Shown one piece after another: positions 1 through 11,908 of a DNA stretch of 64,000 nt. The stretch comes from Dipteronia dyeriana. Taxonomy: Eukaryota; Streptophyta; Magnoliopsida; Sapindales; Sapindaceae. Below the pieces are notes generated by a model. That model ran no database searches. It was not told the DNA's origin and saw only the letters and a list, made by a program, of their open reading frames with translations. Both the position numbers and the translations under genes were made by a program. The stretch covers positions 66,599,192 through 66,663,191 of the forward strand of contig CM065300.1 of assembly GCA_032871835.1 (NCBI GenBank). Reading direction: 5' to 3'. Position 1 is the first letter of the stretch; each line of letters opens with the position of its first letter.

Positions 1-257
1 ACTTCTCGACATGCATGAATTTGCCACCCCCATTGTACCAAAGAAAGATTGAGTATTTTCGAGTGACCTTTGTAAATCACGCTTGATTCAGTTTCATTAA
101 TAAAATAGTTGAATCTCCTATATATATCTTATATTCCCTTTTCATTGTTACACGCATTACCAGGTACCTAAAGTACCACTCCGACTGCGACCTCTGAGAT
201 GGTGGTCTCGAGGGTGCTAACTGAAATTCCTCACATCGAGTAAATTTTTGGTTAACA
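1..257 (+). repeat. Partial left LTR of a degenerate LTR retroelement
   Basis: The last ~180 bases match, at a diverged level, the segment ending at 4455. Both copies share a 'cacg..ttac..ggtac' block, the phrase 'gtgttaactga/gtgctaactga' with 'attcctcac', and the terminal 'ggttaaca'. The LTR end is placed at 257 because both copies end in ..TTAACA and their flanks then differ. The LTR start lies outside the window. No convincing primer-binding site follows; the stretch 258-400 holds only a weak candidate near 370-390. Calling it an LTR, rather than another dispersed repeat, is inference from its position flanking the antisense gene at 402-3100. Confidence 0.5.
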
Positions 258-401
258 ACTACTTTCATTCATTTGAACCAGGGAGCCCATCCTCTGCTAT
301 CAGGCTACATCCATGTAAAAAATATATGATGACATGTTGATTTTGTTTTTCTTTACTTGATCAAATAGGGTGCCTACACCCGTTTCCGGGAAACGTAAAG
401 A

Positions 402-3100
402 AAAATAATGTATCAGACAGTTGGTTCATCCATCGACTCCCCTTGGTAGCCCTCTCTCCCGGTTGTATTACATGGTGCTTGCTTCTCTACCATTGTTACA
501 GATTCTTCAACATCCTGCTCCTCCACCACTGCATGTGCTACCTCAACTAGAGCCTCTACCTGAACTGACTCATACTAAACCCTTACCGTGACATCCTGGG
601 ATACAGTCTAAAACTTCAGCTTGCTCAGTCACCTCTTTCGTAGCAGCTTGAACAACCCCTACCTCCTTAGAAGCAGGCTAAACCTTGGTTGTCTTAGTAG
701 GTTTGGATGGGAAAAACGGGCAAGATTAGAGCTCCTACCTTAGCCTAGGATGCAACTTTATCTGAGATCTTTGAGGGAGGATCTTCATCGGTAGCTCCAT
801 TGCTTGGTAGAAAAGAAGAGGCAAGTTATTGATTTTTGTCATCACTTGTACCTTTATCGGCTTCAACAGCTCGTGAAAGTCCTGCTCCATCACTAGTCCG
901 TGTCTGATATCTTCATGGCCTTCTCCAGGATCTCCTCCCCATTCCAGATCGAGATGATGGCCAAATCAAAAGGAGAAGGTAAAACCTGGGTCACATAAAA
1001 CGTAACATATAAATAGCCATCCCCAAAAGAAGAATTAACCTCAGCTTCCAAGATCTCCACCTTGTCGCATGGATATTGGTTCTCTCCTTCCAGCTCTCGG
1101 ACCTTATCCATCGCGATATCCCTCTCTAATACGTGACGATTTGATCGGAGAAACTCATTATCAAATATGCGTTTGTTTCGTTCCGTGCTACTTTGGGCAT
1201 CCTTGAGGGATTTGATGGCCTGGTCCAGGGCCTGGCTCAAACCTTGATTATCAGTCTGTAGTCAAGCAAGCTCGTTCTGGGCCTTTTCAAGCTTGGCCTT
1301 AGCGTTCTCAGTGTGCCTCCTCATCGAAGTCATCTGATGGCTCATAGTGACGTTGTATTTAAACGTCCGCAAGTCACAACAACCAAGTTAGTTATTATCC
1401 AAGCACCAATCATGTATGTACTAAAGTAGTATGAAGCAGAGCGTTTCCCACTTACCTCTACTAGACCCCTTGGTGAGCAAGATATCAGAAGGCATCGAGG
1501 TCATGGGGGTTAGACTCCCACTGAGACAGGAAGCAATGAACCGGTTCACGACCTCATTTGACCAGTAACCTTTGGTTGAGATCGGGCTCGTTCTTGAGGA
1601 GTCATAGTGATAGTGGCGGTAGTGGTTTCTGGACCCCTTTTTGCTTTAGGAGGTATTAAAGTTGGCGGCGGAGGAGGATGAATAGTAGCAGTAGCAATGA
1701 TAGAGGTGGAAGTAGTAGTACTAGTAGCAGTAGTAGTATAAACAGTAGTGGTAGTGGCAGTAGGAGCAACAAAGTTCTGACCTCTCACCTTGGTTAACCA
1801 GGATGCGAATACATCCATTTGAGACATAAGTCTTTGAGAAAAGGAGAAAGGTACCCTGGGAACCCCAACTGGGACAAATATATGTCCACCACCCCTTGCT
1901 GAAACATGATGAAGAGGGGTCCTAGCAATTTAGACGATGGGGGATCCATGGGGGGTAGGAATCAAATGACGGAGTGGATCTTCTAGCAGTTCAGACTCCC
2001 TCAGAACCGGTAATGGGATAACAGAAACTGTAAAAACCAATAAAGAATTAGAATACACCAATGACAAGCAAGAAACATGGATTAATAGGAACAGAGAGGT
2101 TCAATATACTAAAAGAAGCAGCAAAGGTAAGCAAGTACCCGTTCACCCTACTAGGATAATAAGTGTATAAATTAGGATACGTCAAATTGACAAATTTTCG
2201 TTTGACAGTCGCCTCCAGAATTACCCTAGACTCAGCGGAGAGAGAAGCCTTCTCCAAGACATGCTTGACACCGAACTGGGTAGGGACCTGGAACTCCATC
2301 CCCTGATATAAACGAAGCTCCCTCAGTCTCCGCTAACCACCACCCATTACTTCTTCTAGGTGGCATCTTTCTTTGTAGCGCCTGGTACAATGAACTTCAG
2401 GCTGTTCTTTACCCGGGAGTAGAACTACCTATTAGGATCAGGAGAATTAGCAATGATCTGAAAAAGGAACCTCATAGCGTAATAAAACCCACCAGGTGCC
2501 TCCAGGTGCCTCCAAAATCCTAGTGTCAGTTGAAAGTGAGCAAGCTGTAAGGCATGAAACGCCCTATGGAGAGATGAATGGAAAGGTAATCTTACCCCGC
2601 TTTCAAAAGCAACAGTGTGAATAGGGAGAACACTGGATGGAGGACTATATATGTCGAGTGTAATGATATCAGGAATGCCAAATTTTCCCCTCAGATGTTT
2701 AATCGATTCAGCTGTATCGATAGAATCAGGTATGATCCTGAAATCATAAGGGAGGGTGAGTACCCCTCATGGTGTAGTAGCAGTGACCTCAGCTTGACCT
2801 CCACCAGATTCAACTTCGCTAGATTTCTCATCTGAAGCCTCATCGACTATCTCTAGCGGGGCGTCTGAGTTGTTTGAGAAGCCAACCCTAATTGCAACGT
2901 TCCGGCTAGAACGACGGTGCGAATAAAGCGTGGGGAGGTCGCTCTCTCCACTATCCTCCTCTTGAGCTTATTTCTCACGAGTGAGACTCAGTGAGTTACC
3001 TTTCACCAGTCTATCAATGCTGTTATTATCAGAGTTCGATAGGGTCTCGACAGTTTTTTTGGTTTGACAACTGAAGAAAGAAGAGAGGAAGTTTGAAGAA
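402..3100 (-). pseudogene. Antisense 'putative gypsy-type transposon' protein (PF04195-like), broken
   Basis: Read on the minus strand, fragments occur in the usual order of this plant family. An N-terminal block at about 2700-2530 has GVRLPFHSSLHRAFHALQLA, with the family's 'RLPLHPF..L' pattern. A central block at about 2440-2050 includes KKWVVVSGD, equivalent to the 'FFFVSGDW' motif, and runs into VPTQFGVKHVLEKA. A Thr/Pro-rich low-complexity segment follows (1827-1546), then a coiled-coil-like stretch with KVRELEGE (1240-893) and an acidic Val/Glu-rich C-terminus ending near 402. Splice-like signals are visible: an acceptor TTTTTACAG at about 2034-2026 and a donor GTAAGT at 1456-1451. Several stops and frameshifts break the frame. 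The biochemical function of this family is unknown. Related proteins occur as extra ORFs in Tat-lineage retrotransposons; the family call is from motif resemblance only. Confidence 0.55.
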
Positions 3101-3507
3101 GGCAGAGATAAAGATTAGGGGTTCTTTTTGAATTTTGAAACTGAGGGATTTTGGAAGCATGGAGGAAACGAAGGGGAGTTTAGGTTTAAATAGGCATAGT
3201 GAAAAGGTAATCGATAACCGAAGCGTTATTAAGAAGGAAAAATTTTCGGCTTTGAAGTGGGCGTGCTGCCAAAAATCTCTCCTCTTTTAAATGGAAACCT
3301 CACTTTTGCTTGACACGTGAACTTCACATTTAATACAAAGATTTCCTCCTAGATTCTTGCAACCGGTGAACAACGAGAAATTTCCCAAACAGAACAAGAA
3401 ATCTGACTCCAAAGTCAGAGGGGACTTCTGTTAATAGCCATTTTTGGCAAAGGGTCAAAGGAAATTTTTTGACCTAGCTGCAACTGGTAGGAAACATCTC
3501 CTTATAC

Positions 3508-4455
3508 CAGGTAGGTGTTACGCTCTATGATCTACCTCGAAGTACCGAGTCTCGGTACCTCGGTATCATTGTTGAAGCAAGATAAAACTCTTACACCTCT
3601 ATAGACTACCCAACCGGTTCCTAAGCACCCTAGCACTGTTCCACTGCTTCGTTGAGGTACATATCTTCCTTCTCTAGTAGAAAAAAAGATGTCCATAAAG
3701 CTCCTAGATGATCATAAAGCCCCGACACGATCGATCAAGTGCCACATTGTTAGAATGATACCTCAAGGTACCTCGCCAGTAAACTAGCACCTCGAGGTAC
3801 CTCGCTATCAGGATGATCTAGCGCTACGTCACCAGGGCGATACCTTGAGGTTTCTTGCCACTAATAAACATAATCAGAGTCATTCTTCAAACCATAACAA
3901 GCTTCACGTACGCGTGGCCATAATGAAAGAGTCCGAAAAGGAAACAAACACGATTGCTCCAAGATATCCTCCACAAACCGATTCTTCAGGGTCAACTACA
4001 TTAAATAAAAAATCTTACCAAATAAGGAAGAAGGTCAATCTAGTGAGAAAAAACCCTAATGATACCATGCAAAAATACAGGGGGTAATAACACGACAAAA
4101 AGGAAAAAAAAAATAGACTCCTAGAACCTTGAGAGCTATCACTTAGTTTTGCAATCAGAATTAAGCCTAGTCGTCGCCATTGATAGTTGCGCCCACTTAT
4201 CGATATATACGAGTTCCCCACTTCCAATTAGTGGAAGAGAAAAGAGAGATTGAATGTTATTTCTTGTTATTACCCTTAATGCATTGTTGAATAAAATAAC
4301 ATCATTCGTTTCATTATCACCCCTTTCATACATTTCATCCATTCTTACACGTAAAATTGGTACCAAAGGTATCTACCCCGACCACGACCTACCTAGATAG
4401 TGGTTCTAAGGGTGTTAACTGAGATTCCTCACCTAGAATGAATTTTCGGTTAACA
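3508..4455 (+). repeat. Right LTR of the degenerate element (start approximate)
   Basis: This is the partner of the partial LTR at 1-257. It ends in TTAACA at 4455. The start at 3508 is the nearest TG after the purine-poor spacer and is uncertain. The segment 3530-3860 is dotted with GGTACCTCG-type motifs, some joined as short palindromes (ACCTCGAGGT). Divergence from the left copy is high, so the element is old. The interval 3100-3507 between the antisense gene and this LTR shows no gene. Confidence 0.45.
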
Positions 4456-5490
4456 GTATATGATTGATTCAAGGTTTAGTGACATGATTAAATCTTGAAG
4501 TTAAATGTGTTATGGTGTTTTCACATTTTCAAACTTGTTATTCATGCATAGTAACTAGACACATTTGATATATAAACATTCATGCATAAGTCTAGTTCCC
4601 ATAGGATATGTTGATCATTGTATTTTATGTTGTGTGCTTGTTTGCATTCTGCATTCATGATCACATAGGTGGCCTTGTGAAAAAGTCAGAAGTCTCATTC
4701 CTTAGAGTGATTATTTGGATTGAACATTGGAAGTCACATTTGGAGAGTGATTCTTCAAGTTGTGCATTGGAAGTCACATTCCTTTGAGTGATTCCTTGGA
4801 TTGTGCATTGGAAGTCACATTTCTTAGAGTGATTCTTTGATTTGTGTATTGGAAGTCTTGGCTAAAGACGTGAGGTCTTGGATAGTTAAGTATTAGAAGT
4901 CTTATTTCTTAGAGTGATTCTTGGATTTGAGCAATAGTTTTCACATTTTGGAGAGTGATTCTTCGATTTGTGGAAGTTCGCTTCTCTTTCATTGTGTAGG
5001 GTTGAAGGGTAGATTTCTAGGTGAAGTTGGTTATTTGAGATGTTGTGTCTTTTTATCTTACTAGTGAAATGTGTTTGCTGGTGGTTGTGGAATCAACTTG
5101 TGGATGTTTCCTCTTTGGAAGTTTTACCACATAAAAGTCATGTGTTAATTTTCTCTTTCACTATCTCTTGATATTTGTATATGTATTGATATACATATCT
5201 TGTCTAATATACTTGTAATTGATATTCATTGTATATCAAACTTTGAGTTTGTTAAAGACTTATGCTTTAATAGAATGCAAAGATTAAGTTTGTATTAGAT
5301 GCAAATTATCATCAAATTTAACTTTGTTTGACCAAACATATCTTTATTAAATTGATTTTGCTTGTGTTTGATTTATAAAATTGTGATGACAAATATAAGT
5401 TTGTTTTAAGGGAATGAAAAAGATGTACTAACCTATTCATCCCCCCAGACTAGGTTAGTTTAAGACCAATTAATCATGTTTGTATTTTCA
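4456..5490 (+). repeat. LTR-like remnant
   Basis: There is no coding potential here. The right end, 'acctattcatccccccagac' followed by 'taggttagttt' at about 5431-5462, resembles the end of the Sirevirus-type LTRs at 15580-15620 and (minus strand) 43101-43160. This suggests a decayed copia LTR. The left boundary abuts the LTR ending at 4455, so the preceding element may have inserted into it. No target duplication was recognised. Confidence 0.35.
4687..4980 (+). repeat. ~40-bp imperfect tandem repeat, about seven copies
   Basis: Successive units start near 4687, 4725, 4765, 4806, 4847, 4891 and 4932. Each carries versions of 'attggaagtcacatt' followed by 'gagtgattctt'. Unit length is 38-44 bases. 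The fifth unit is altered ('cttggctaaagacgtgagg'). The array lies inside the LTR-like remnant. Confidence 0.75.
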
Positions 5491-5804
5491 GTAACAATAT
5501 TGGTAAAAAATAACCATTTTGAAATTAATTTCTCATATAATGGTTATTTTAACGGTGATTCAAATTGATGGTTATCGGGATATTTATTGATCCATTGCCT
5601 AACATGCCCATATAATTTAAAACAAATATGTAAAATGTTAAAAGGCCCGTAAGCGTTAAAACGAACCAAGAAAAATATGTTCGAGTTCAATCGAGTAAAT
5701 TTGATTTCCTTTAGTACTGGCTAAGTGGCTATATAGCCTACAAGTAAGCGAGTAACAATGTGCAGGCGCAAGAAAGGAGTCTGATAAATAAAATAAAAGT
5801 CAAA
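5491..5804 (+). other. Short intergenic and upstream region of the RRM locus
   Basis: AT-rich sequence between the LTR remnant and the start codon at 5805. It contains a loose inverted pair, 'taaccatttt' and 'aatggttatttt' (about 5510-5552). I see no clear TATA element or ORF. Confidence 0.4.
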
Positions 5805-8800
5805 ATGACTATAGACGACGAAAGTTCCGTGTACGTGGGAGGACTACCTTGTGACGCCACCGAAGACAGCATAAACAGAGTTTTCGATCTCTACGGTGTC
5901 GTTGTAGCTGTTAAGGTTAGGGTTTCTTCAATGTTTAATGTTTGTTTCAATAAACTAATGAATGTGTTGCTGTTTTTGTCTATCTCTTATTGATGCTTAA
6001 TACTGTTGGAAATTCATAATCAGTTTTATTGCACTTAGAGCTCCATTTATATTTACTGGATTCTACTTTTAATTTTCAGAGTAGGTCTTTTGGAACTGGT
6101 TTTAGGTAAAAAGGCATTCTATTGTGATCTCCCATATGGGAATGACATGATTATATTTTCTTTTTTACAAGCCAAATAAATCAGTTATTATTATAATTTC
6201 TTTCTAGGTGATTTGGGCCAGTGAATTAGTTTGCTTTTGCACTCTGTCAATGTGAGTGCCCATTTTTCGTAATTTTCTATGATTTCTCTTGTGGTTTATT
6301 CTTTTTATTTGCTAGAAAATAACCATGCTGGTTTGAGTCCATAAGTAATGAAGGTTCTATTCGCTTTATTTTACATGATAATCAGTTATCTTTTAATACA
6401 TTTGCTGCAGATTGTTAGTGATCGTGCAACAAGGGGAAAATGCTATGGCTTTGTTACTTTCACAAATCCTCGATCGGCAATTGATGCCATCAATGACATG
6501 AATGGCCGGGTATGCATTTTCTTCATTAATCTCTTATAGGGTAATTTTCATTTGCTTCCCTTAGGATTGTACTAAAATATACTCAAACCCTTTTGGTTTT
6601 ATAAATTCGTCTGAAATCTCCCCAAATAAGTGTCAGAGGCCTCCTTTGAAGTTCAAAAAATTATTAAAAACTTCTTCAGCAGGGGAGGTCACTTCCTTTT
6701 TAGTGAATAATTCAGTTTTTAAAGTTAGCTTAAAATTAAATTTAATGATCATATCTAACATCTTGAAACCATGATTAGACTATTGAAGGGCAAGTTGTGA
6801 GAGTTAGTGAAGTTACAACCCGAGGTGGGAAGTCAAACATTGGTCGAGACTGTTTTCGACGTAATGACTGGTATAAAGGTCGAGATCAGGAAAGGAATGA
6901 TGATCGTTACAGGGGCAGGTTTCGAGATCAGTTCAGTGACAGACCCAGAGGGCGTACTCCATCTCGTGACCATGACAAAGACAGAGTAAGAGGTGCATGA
7001 TCATGATGCATCAAGGGAGCATTTATCCAATAGAGATTGAGGCAGAAATCTGGAGGAGATTGAGCAAGGACACCTTAGGAGCCTTGGCCATGATTTAGAA
7101 AAGAGGTTTGAGTTAGAAAATAATCAAGATAGAGAGATTGATGTAATGGATGGTTATTGTAGAAGTGTTAACGAGGACAAAGACTATTCGTCAAGGAAAT
7201 ATGATGGGTTAGTTACCCTTTATCTTTCTCTCTTCCTTTGACATGATTTTTCTTCATTTTTTCTTTTAAAAAAAAATTGCTTGTCATCGAAAAGCAATTA
7301 ATGGATAGTTATTGGCTGCTGTATATTCTAGATTGGCCCAAGTAGTATCATTCTTTGCTAACTTAGTATCAAGGATTACTTTACAAAATTGCATATAATG
7401 CAGCTACTGTAATATATAGTTAATATAAAGGAATTAAAGTAATTGAAAAAAAAAGAACATTATTGTGAATCTTAAATAAAGTTGGTTTTCGATATATAAG
7501 GCCTTTTTAGCTTCTAATGAATTGTTTGCTGCACAATGTCGTTTTTGCAGAGAGAATGTACTCAACCATTTGAGGGAAAAAAACAATCCGTCACTTTTAA
7601 GTCACATATTGTTTCTCCATGTTTTAATTAGTTTTATTGTCTTTAGTAAGAATAAATTTTTTTAACAAAAAGAATCTCCATAAAGTGAATTAACTAAAAG
7701 GAATGCCTCAACAGTTGTGGGGCATGCTTTGAATATATTTCCTCCAATGGTCACTTGGCACTTTCTATCTTATAGAGAGTTTAATTGAAGAACTTGTGGA
7801 GCCATAGGTTTAGAAACCTACCATCTTAGGCATAGTTTTATGTTTAACCTGGGGACACGTGGAGAACAATTTAGGAGTTAGGACCATTCACCATTTTCCA
7901 AGCATGACTTGAAATGACTAAACTGGTTTGCTCAAGATTTCAGAAGAGGGATACTCATACAGTAGATTTAGCTGAAATGTGCTGTTAATGGTCTGAAAGA
8001 CCTTGGAGTTAGTTGGATTTTTGAAGCACTTATATTTTAGCTGCTTAGATGGAAATGGAGGTGCAAATCCTTTCCAGCCAGAGTCATAACATGGTTATGG
8101 TCTTATACTCTTCTGGAATGATTTATGCAATGGTCATGAATATGTTTATGACCAAATATAAAAACTAATATGTAATTATTTGTTAATTTTAATATGTAGT
8201 AATTCCGAGGAAGGATGAATTAAGTCAAGGACATTGAATTGTAGTATTTATTCCATCTTGATAGTCAGATGGTGTTTTTTTAGTAGCTGGGTCGATATCC
8301 TATACCAGTTGAATATAATTGGGTTTGGCCTGTGTTTGTATAGAATTAGTCGAGGACAACATTGTCTCTTGAGATGTGCAGTTGGCATTGAATCACTTTC
8401 GTTTTATGCACCAGTGTTGGAGTTTCATTTTGTCATTCCTTTTCTTTTGGCAGTTCTACAATTAATAACCAGCATACTATGGACCTTTCATCAAATTCAA
8501 GCGATGATTACAGTGATGAGGTAATTTTCTCATGTTAGGCTCAGTGAATGTCTGCATTTGTTTGCATAATGTTAGTTCTACTGCCTTTCTGCTTTTATTC
8601 ATTACGTTTTATTATTAGGTTAAACAACAACTGGACACATCAATTCAAAGGCGTGAATAACTAAAACAAAAGGTTTGCCATCTCTTAAGGATTTGAATTA
8701 AGAGATAACATTATGAAGTACATGTATTATTTTATTTGTCATGTAAACTGTGCTCCAATCAGTCATACCCACACTGTAGAATTGAGTCAAGTTATTGACC

Positions 8801-10371
8801 TTTAATGGGTTCTCAAACCTGCAAAGCTGTTCTTCCAGCTTTTATTGTTAGTGTCATTTTGTTCTTTTAGTTTTTTTGGTTGTTATTTCATTCTTGTGTT
8901 TACAAAAAGAACAACTAATATGCTGTTTCTTTTTCAGCTTTCTCAGATGGAAGTGAGGTTAGATGAAAAACAGCAACATGTTTTAGGTTTGCAGAAAAGA
9001 TCTAAGGTAGTCTATATGTAAGAGCATTGCACTGATTTTTTATCTCATGTATGTTAGATTATGTTCTTAGTACTACTCCAGTTGATTCAGTTTGTTTCAT
9101 TTTGTGCACTTGGAATTTGATGGTGGATGCAGAAACTGGAGGATGTGTTGATTAATGCAAAGAAGCTGTCTTCACGCCGCTAGAAGCAGTTGACCAAGGT
9201 AATTATTATAGTGTTGCCAATTGGCTATAAGAAACTGAGCTGAAACTGTGCGTGTAATTTGCAGCTATATAATTGTTTTATGGAAGTAAAGGAGTACACC
9301 GGAAGAGTTAAGAGCTGTGAACAGGAACTTCAGGTCAGCCTCTTCAATTTATAAAAATTATGCATATGCATCCATGAAATATCACTTTGATAGTATGCTC
9401 TGCAGTCTGGTTCATTATCTCAAAATCCCATATTGGTGTTTCTCACTAGCTTTCCGTGTCATTTTCTGGTTCTGGGCCAATTCTCCCACCATATTAGGGT
9501 ACATATCCCAAATGCAGTCAGGCACTGGACTTGCATTTTCCTTTCGATGAATTGGTCTAGTGAGTAGTGATTATGGTTGGACATACCTATTCTTTCCATT
9601 TGCTTGATATATATAGGCTATGCTTTTTTTCGTAAATACCATTAATATGTAATTCTTCTATTCTATGAATCTACTTTTCCCCGGTCTTCTGATGGATTTT
9701 TGTACTATGGGGTTGAATTTGTAAAATAAAAATTAGATGTGGTGATAGATACATTATATGGGAGGAATATTTCTGCATCTTTGATGTGGGGAAGTTCACT
9801 CCATAAAATTAGCTGTAGTGTTCATTTGGTTGAGTTTTTTAGGGTTGTTTGGTTGGGCTTTTGAGATTGTCTATTTTAATTTGAGTAGAGGCCAGTAGAG
9901 TTTAAACATCTACTAGGTAAAAGTTCATGGGGAGGTACTTCTGCAAATAGACATTTTTAAAAAAAAAAATCTACCAACCAAACAACTATAATTTTTTAAG
10001 AAAAAAAACTCTCTTTCTAATAGACCTATTACAAGTAGATCTTTTACCAATAGAGGTTTTGCGAAAGCCCAACCAAACAAGTTCTAAGTGTTAACTCTTA
10101 TCTAAATGACAATTGATCCTCATTTAATCTCAAGATTGAAAAAAGTTTCGTGCCATGGTTATTGTACTGGTGTGGTCTTGTGATGGTGTTTCCCTTGTCT
10201 AGGTCCATGTCACTCCCCTAAGTAATGTGAAAAATATAAGGAAATTTGGGCTCTGATTATGAAAGGGGAAACCATTGTGCATATAAAATACTAACCCCGT
10301 GTATGTTTTACTTGTAGTCTATTGTTGATGCGGTAATGATAGAAAGTGACATGGGTGATGAGTTGGTGTAA
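5805..10371 (+). pseudogene. RRM-domain RNA-binding protein with C-terminal coiled coil, multi-exon, disrupted
   Basis: Nine exons can be traced with GT-AG junctions: 5805-5915, 6411-6509, 6779-7207, 8454-8520, 8619-8672, 8938-9006, 9133-9198, 9265-9333 and 10318-10371 (stop TAA 10369-10371). Exons 1-3 encode an RRM with RNP2-like VYVGGL and RNP1-like KCYGFVTF, then an Arg/Asp/Gly-rich tail of the kind that binds RNA. Later exons give an acidic Ser stretch (DLSSNSSDDYSDE) and heptad-rich segments (LSQMEVRLDEK, KLEDVLINAKKL). Exon phases all agree, so the model is sound. The frame is broken: exon 3 hits TGA at 6998-7000, a frameshift near 6990 restores the family-like reading until TGA 7038-7040, and there are TAA at 8658-8660 and TAG at 9181-9183. 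The first three exons alone would still give a 143-residue RRM protein. Introns are kept, so it is not a processed copy. This protein type occurs across plants; I cannot name its gene. Confidence 0.8.
9839..10087 (+). mobile_element. MITE-like inverted-repeat element in the last intron of the RRM locus
   Basis: The ends are inverted copies: TTGTTTGGTTGGGCTTT at the left, and its complement, aaagcccaaccaaacaa, at the right. The interior is A- and T-rich and non-coding. The 'GTTTGGTT' terminus resembles several plant MITE families, but no clean target duplication is visible (TTA/TAA is part of the inverted repeat). The superfamily is therefore left open. Confidence 0.6.
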
Positions 10372-11519
10372 AGGATGGAGGAATCTTGATAAATGGCGTG
10401 ATTTTATCTTGCATTGGGTTTTTGTGGCTGAAGTGCACTGTCCTACAATCTTCTTAGTGTGGAGCTTTGGCTTTCGGCAAAATGGTTCATATATTTTTGT
10501 AGATATCTGTACATGAGTAGAGGAACAACTCTTACTTGAGATGTTAATATAATATATTCCTCAGTTCATCATGCTGTACAATTTGTTTTAGTTCATTTTC
10601 TAGCTCAAATTTTATCTAAATGGATGATTCTAAGCGTTGCTGATACCCAGAGGCTTAATTGGTCAGATGTAGCCATAACTCATAATGCATCTCTGCATTC
10701 TTTTTTGTTGATTTGTACTCTACAACTTGATGGCAGATAATCGTAACATCTATAAGTGCATATCTAATTTCAGTAAGTTAGTATGGAAATTTGATTCGGA
10801 AGCATGATGGGCTTTTAACATATATCCTCCATATTGCATAGATGTGTTAATTGTATGGGCCACCCCGCTCCAAAATGGTTTGGCTCTGAGGTGAAAATTG
10901 AAAATTTGTTCAAGGCATGGGTTGGGTATGAGACACCTTTCCCCGACCAAGTTTCGGGGTATGGGTCATGCTGATCCAAACCCCAATTTGATTTGTAGCC
11001 ATGTCTATATTATTATCAGAGCTTTATGAGGCCTCTAAAAGGCCAATGAATGTAGTCATTCATCTTTGTTGTGTTTTGTCTTGAATCTTTGAAACATATT
11101 GAAGTTAGTCATTTTGTTAATTATAAGTGATAAAATTACTTGAACAAAATTATTTCAAGTTATCTTCACTTTATAATGTCATATTTAATAGCAAATGTTC
11201 CCAGGGATGCTTCATCTTATACAGTGCTAATACTGGAAAGTTATAATTTACATAATGAGATTTTCATTTTAGTCCCTAAGATTTCAGGAATGTCGTTTTT
11301 TTTTCTTGAATTTAGCATATTGGTTTCTTTGGTCTCCAATTTTTCTGAAATACATCAAAATGGTCATTCCGTTAGTCAACGACAAAATTAACGTACTCGT
11401 GTGTATTTTTGTACTTTCACGCAAATAGAATAATAGACACATTGGAGACATGTGACCTATATTTAAAAAAAAATCAAACTTAATAAAATATAAAAAGTGG
11501 ACACATGGGAAAAATAAGA
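10372..11519 (+). other. Gene-free stretch downstream of the RRM locus
   Basis: There is no supported gene. The segment at about 10860-10990 ('gggtatgagacacc', 'ttcggggtatgggtc') looks like a fragment of a non-autonomous repeat. The segment 11265-11500 has the 'agtccctaag..atggtcattccgttagtc' style seen in dispersed plant repeats. Neither has clear ends. Confidence 0.4.
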
Positions 11520-11659
11520 GGTAATTTCTTTAAAGTCTCTACTTTTTATCTAATTATTACCTATTTAAAAGTCTTTATCATATTAGTAACTTAAGTCCCT
11601 TATTTTTTTTTTAAAATACATCACTTCAGTTCATTTGATCAAAATATTAACGATCAACT

Positions 11660-11700
<41 letters not shown>

Positions 11701-11908
11701 TACAATTTTAACCTTGTTAAACTGATTTATTGTGTTTTAAAAATAAATAATATTAAAATAGTTTATAAAAATAAATTAAAATAGTATTTTGGTTCAAGGA
11801 ACAAAAGTGAAATATTTTAAAAAAATAAGGGACTTGAGTTGCAAATATGATAAAGACGTTTAAATTTGTAAAATTTTATCAAAAAGTAAGAACTTAAGTG
11901 AAATTACC
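11520..11908 (+). mobile_element. Inverted-repeat (MITE/foldback) element with (TA)n centre
   Basis: The left arm begins 'ggtaatttctttaaagtc' and the right arm ends 'aacttaagtgaaattacc'. The arms pair imperfectly over about 110-130 bases each, with paired blocks 'gtctttatcatatt' and 'aatatgataaagac', and 'cttaagtccctta' and 'taagggacttgag'. A (TA)16-type run at about 11663-11695 lies between the arms. There is no ORF and no obvious target duplication. Confidence 0.65.

Noticed and set aside
4687..4980. CRISPR-like regular repeats
   Set aside because: Units are contiguous imperfect tandem repeats without unique spacers, in plant nuclear DNA.
9839..10087. TTA/TAA target duplication for the MITE in the RRM intron
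   Set aside because: The TTA and TAA are inverted, not direct, so they belong to the terminal inverted repeat and do not prove a PIF/Harbinger origin.
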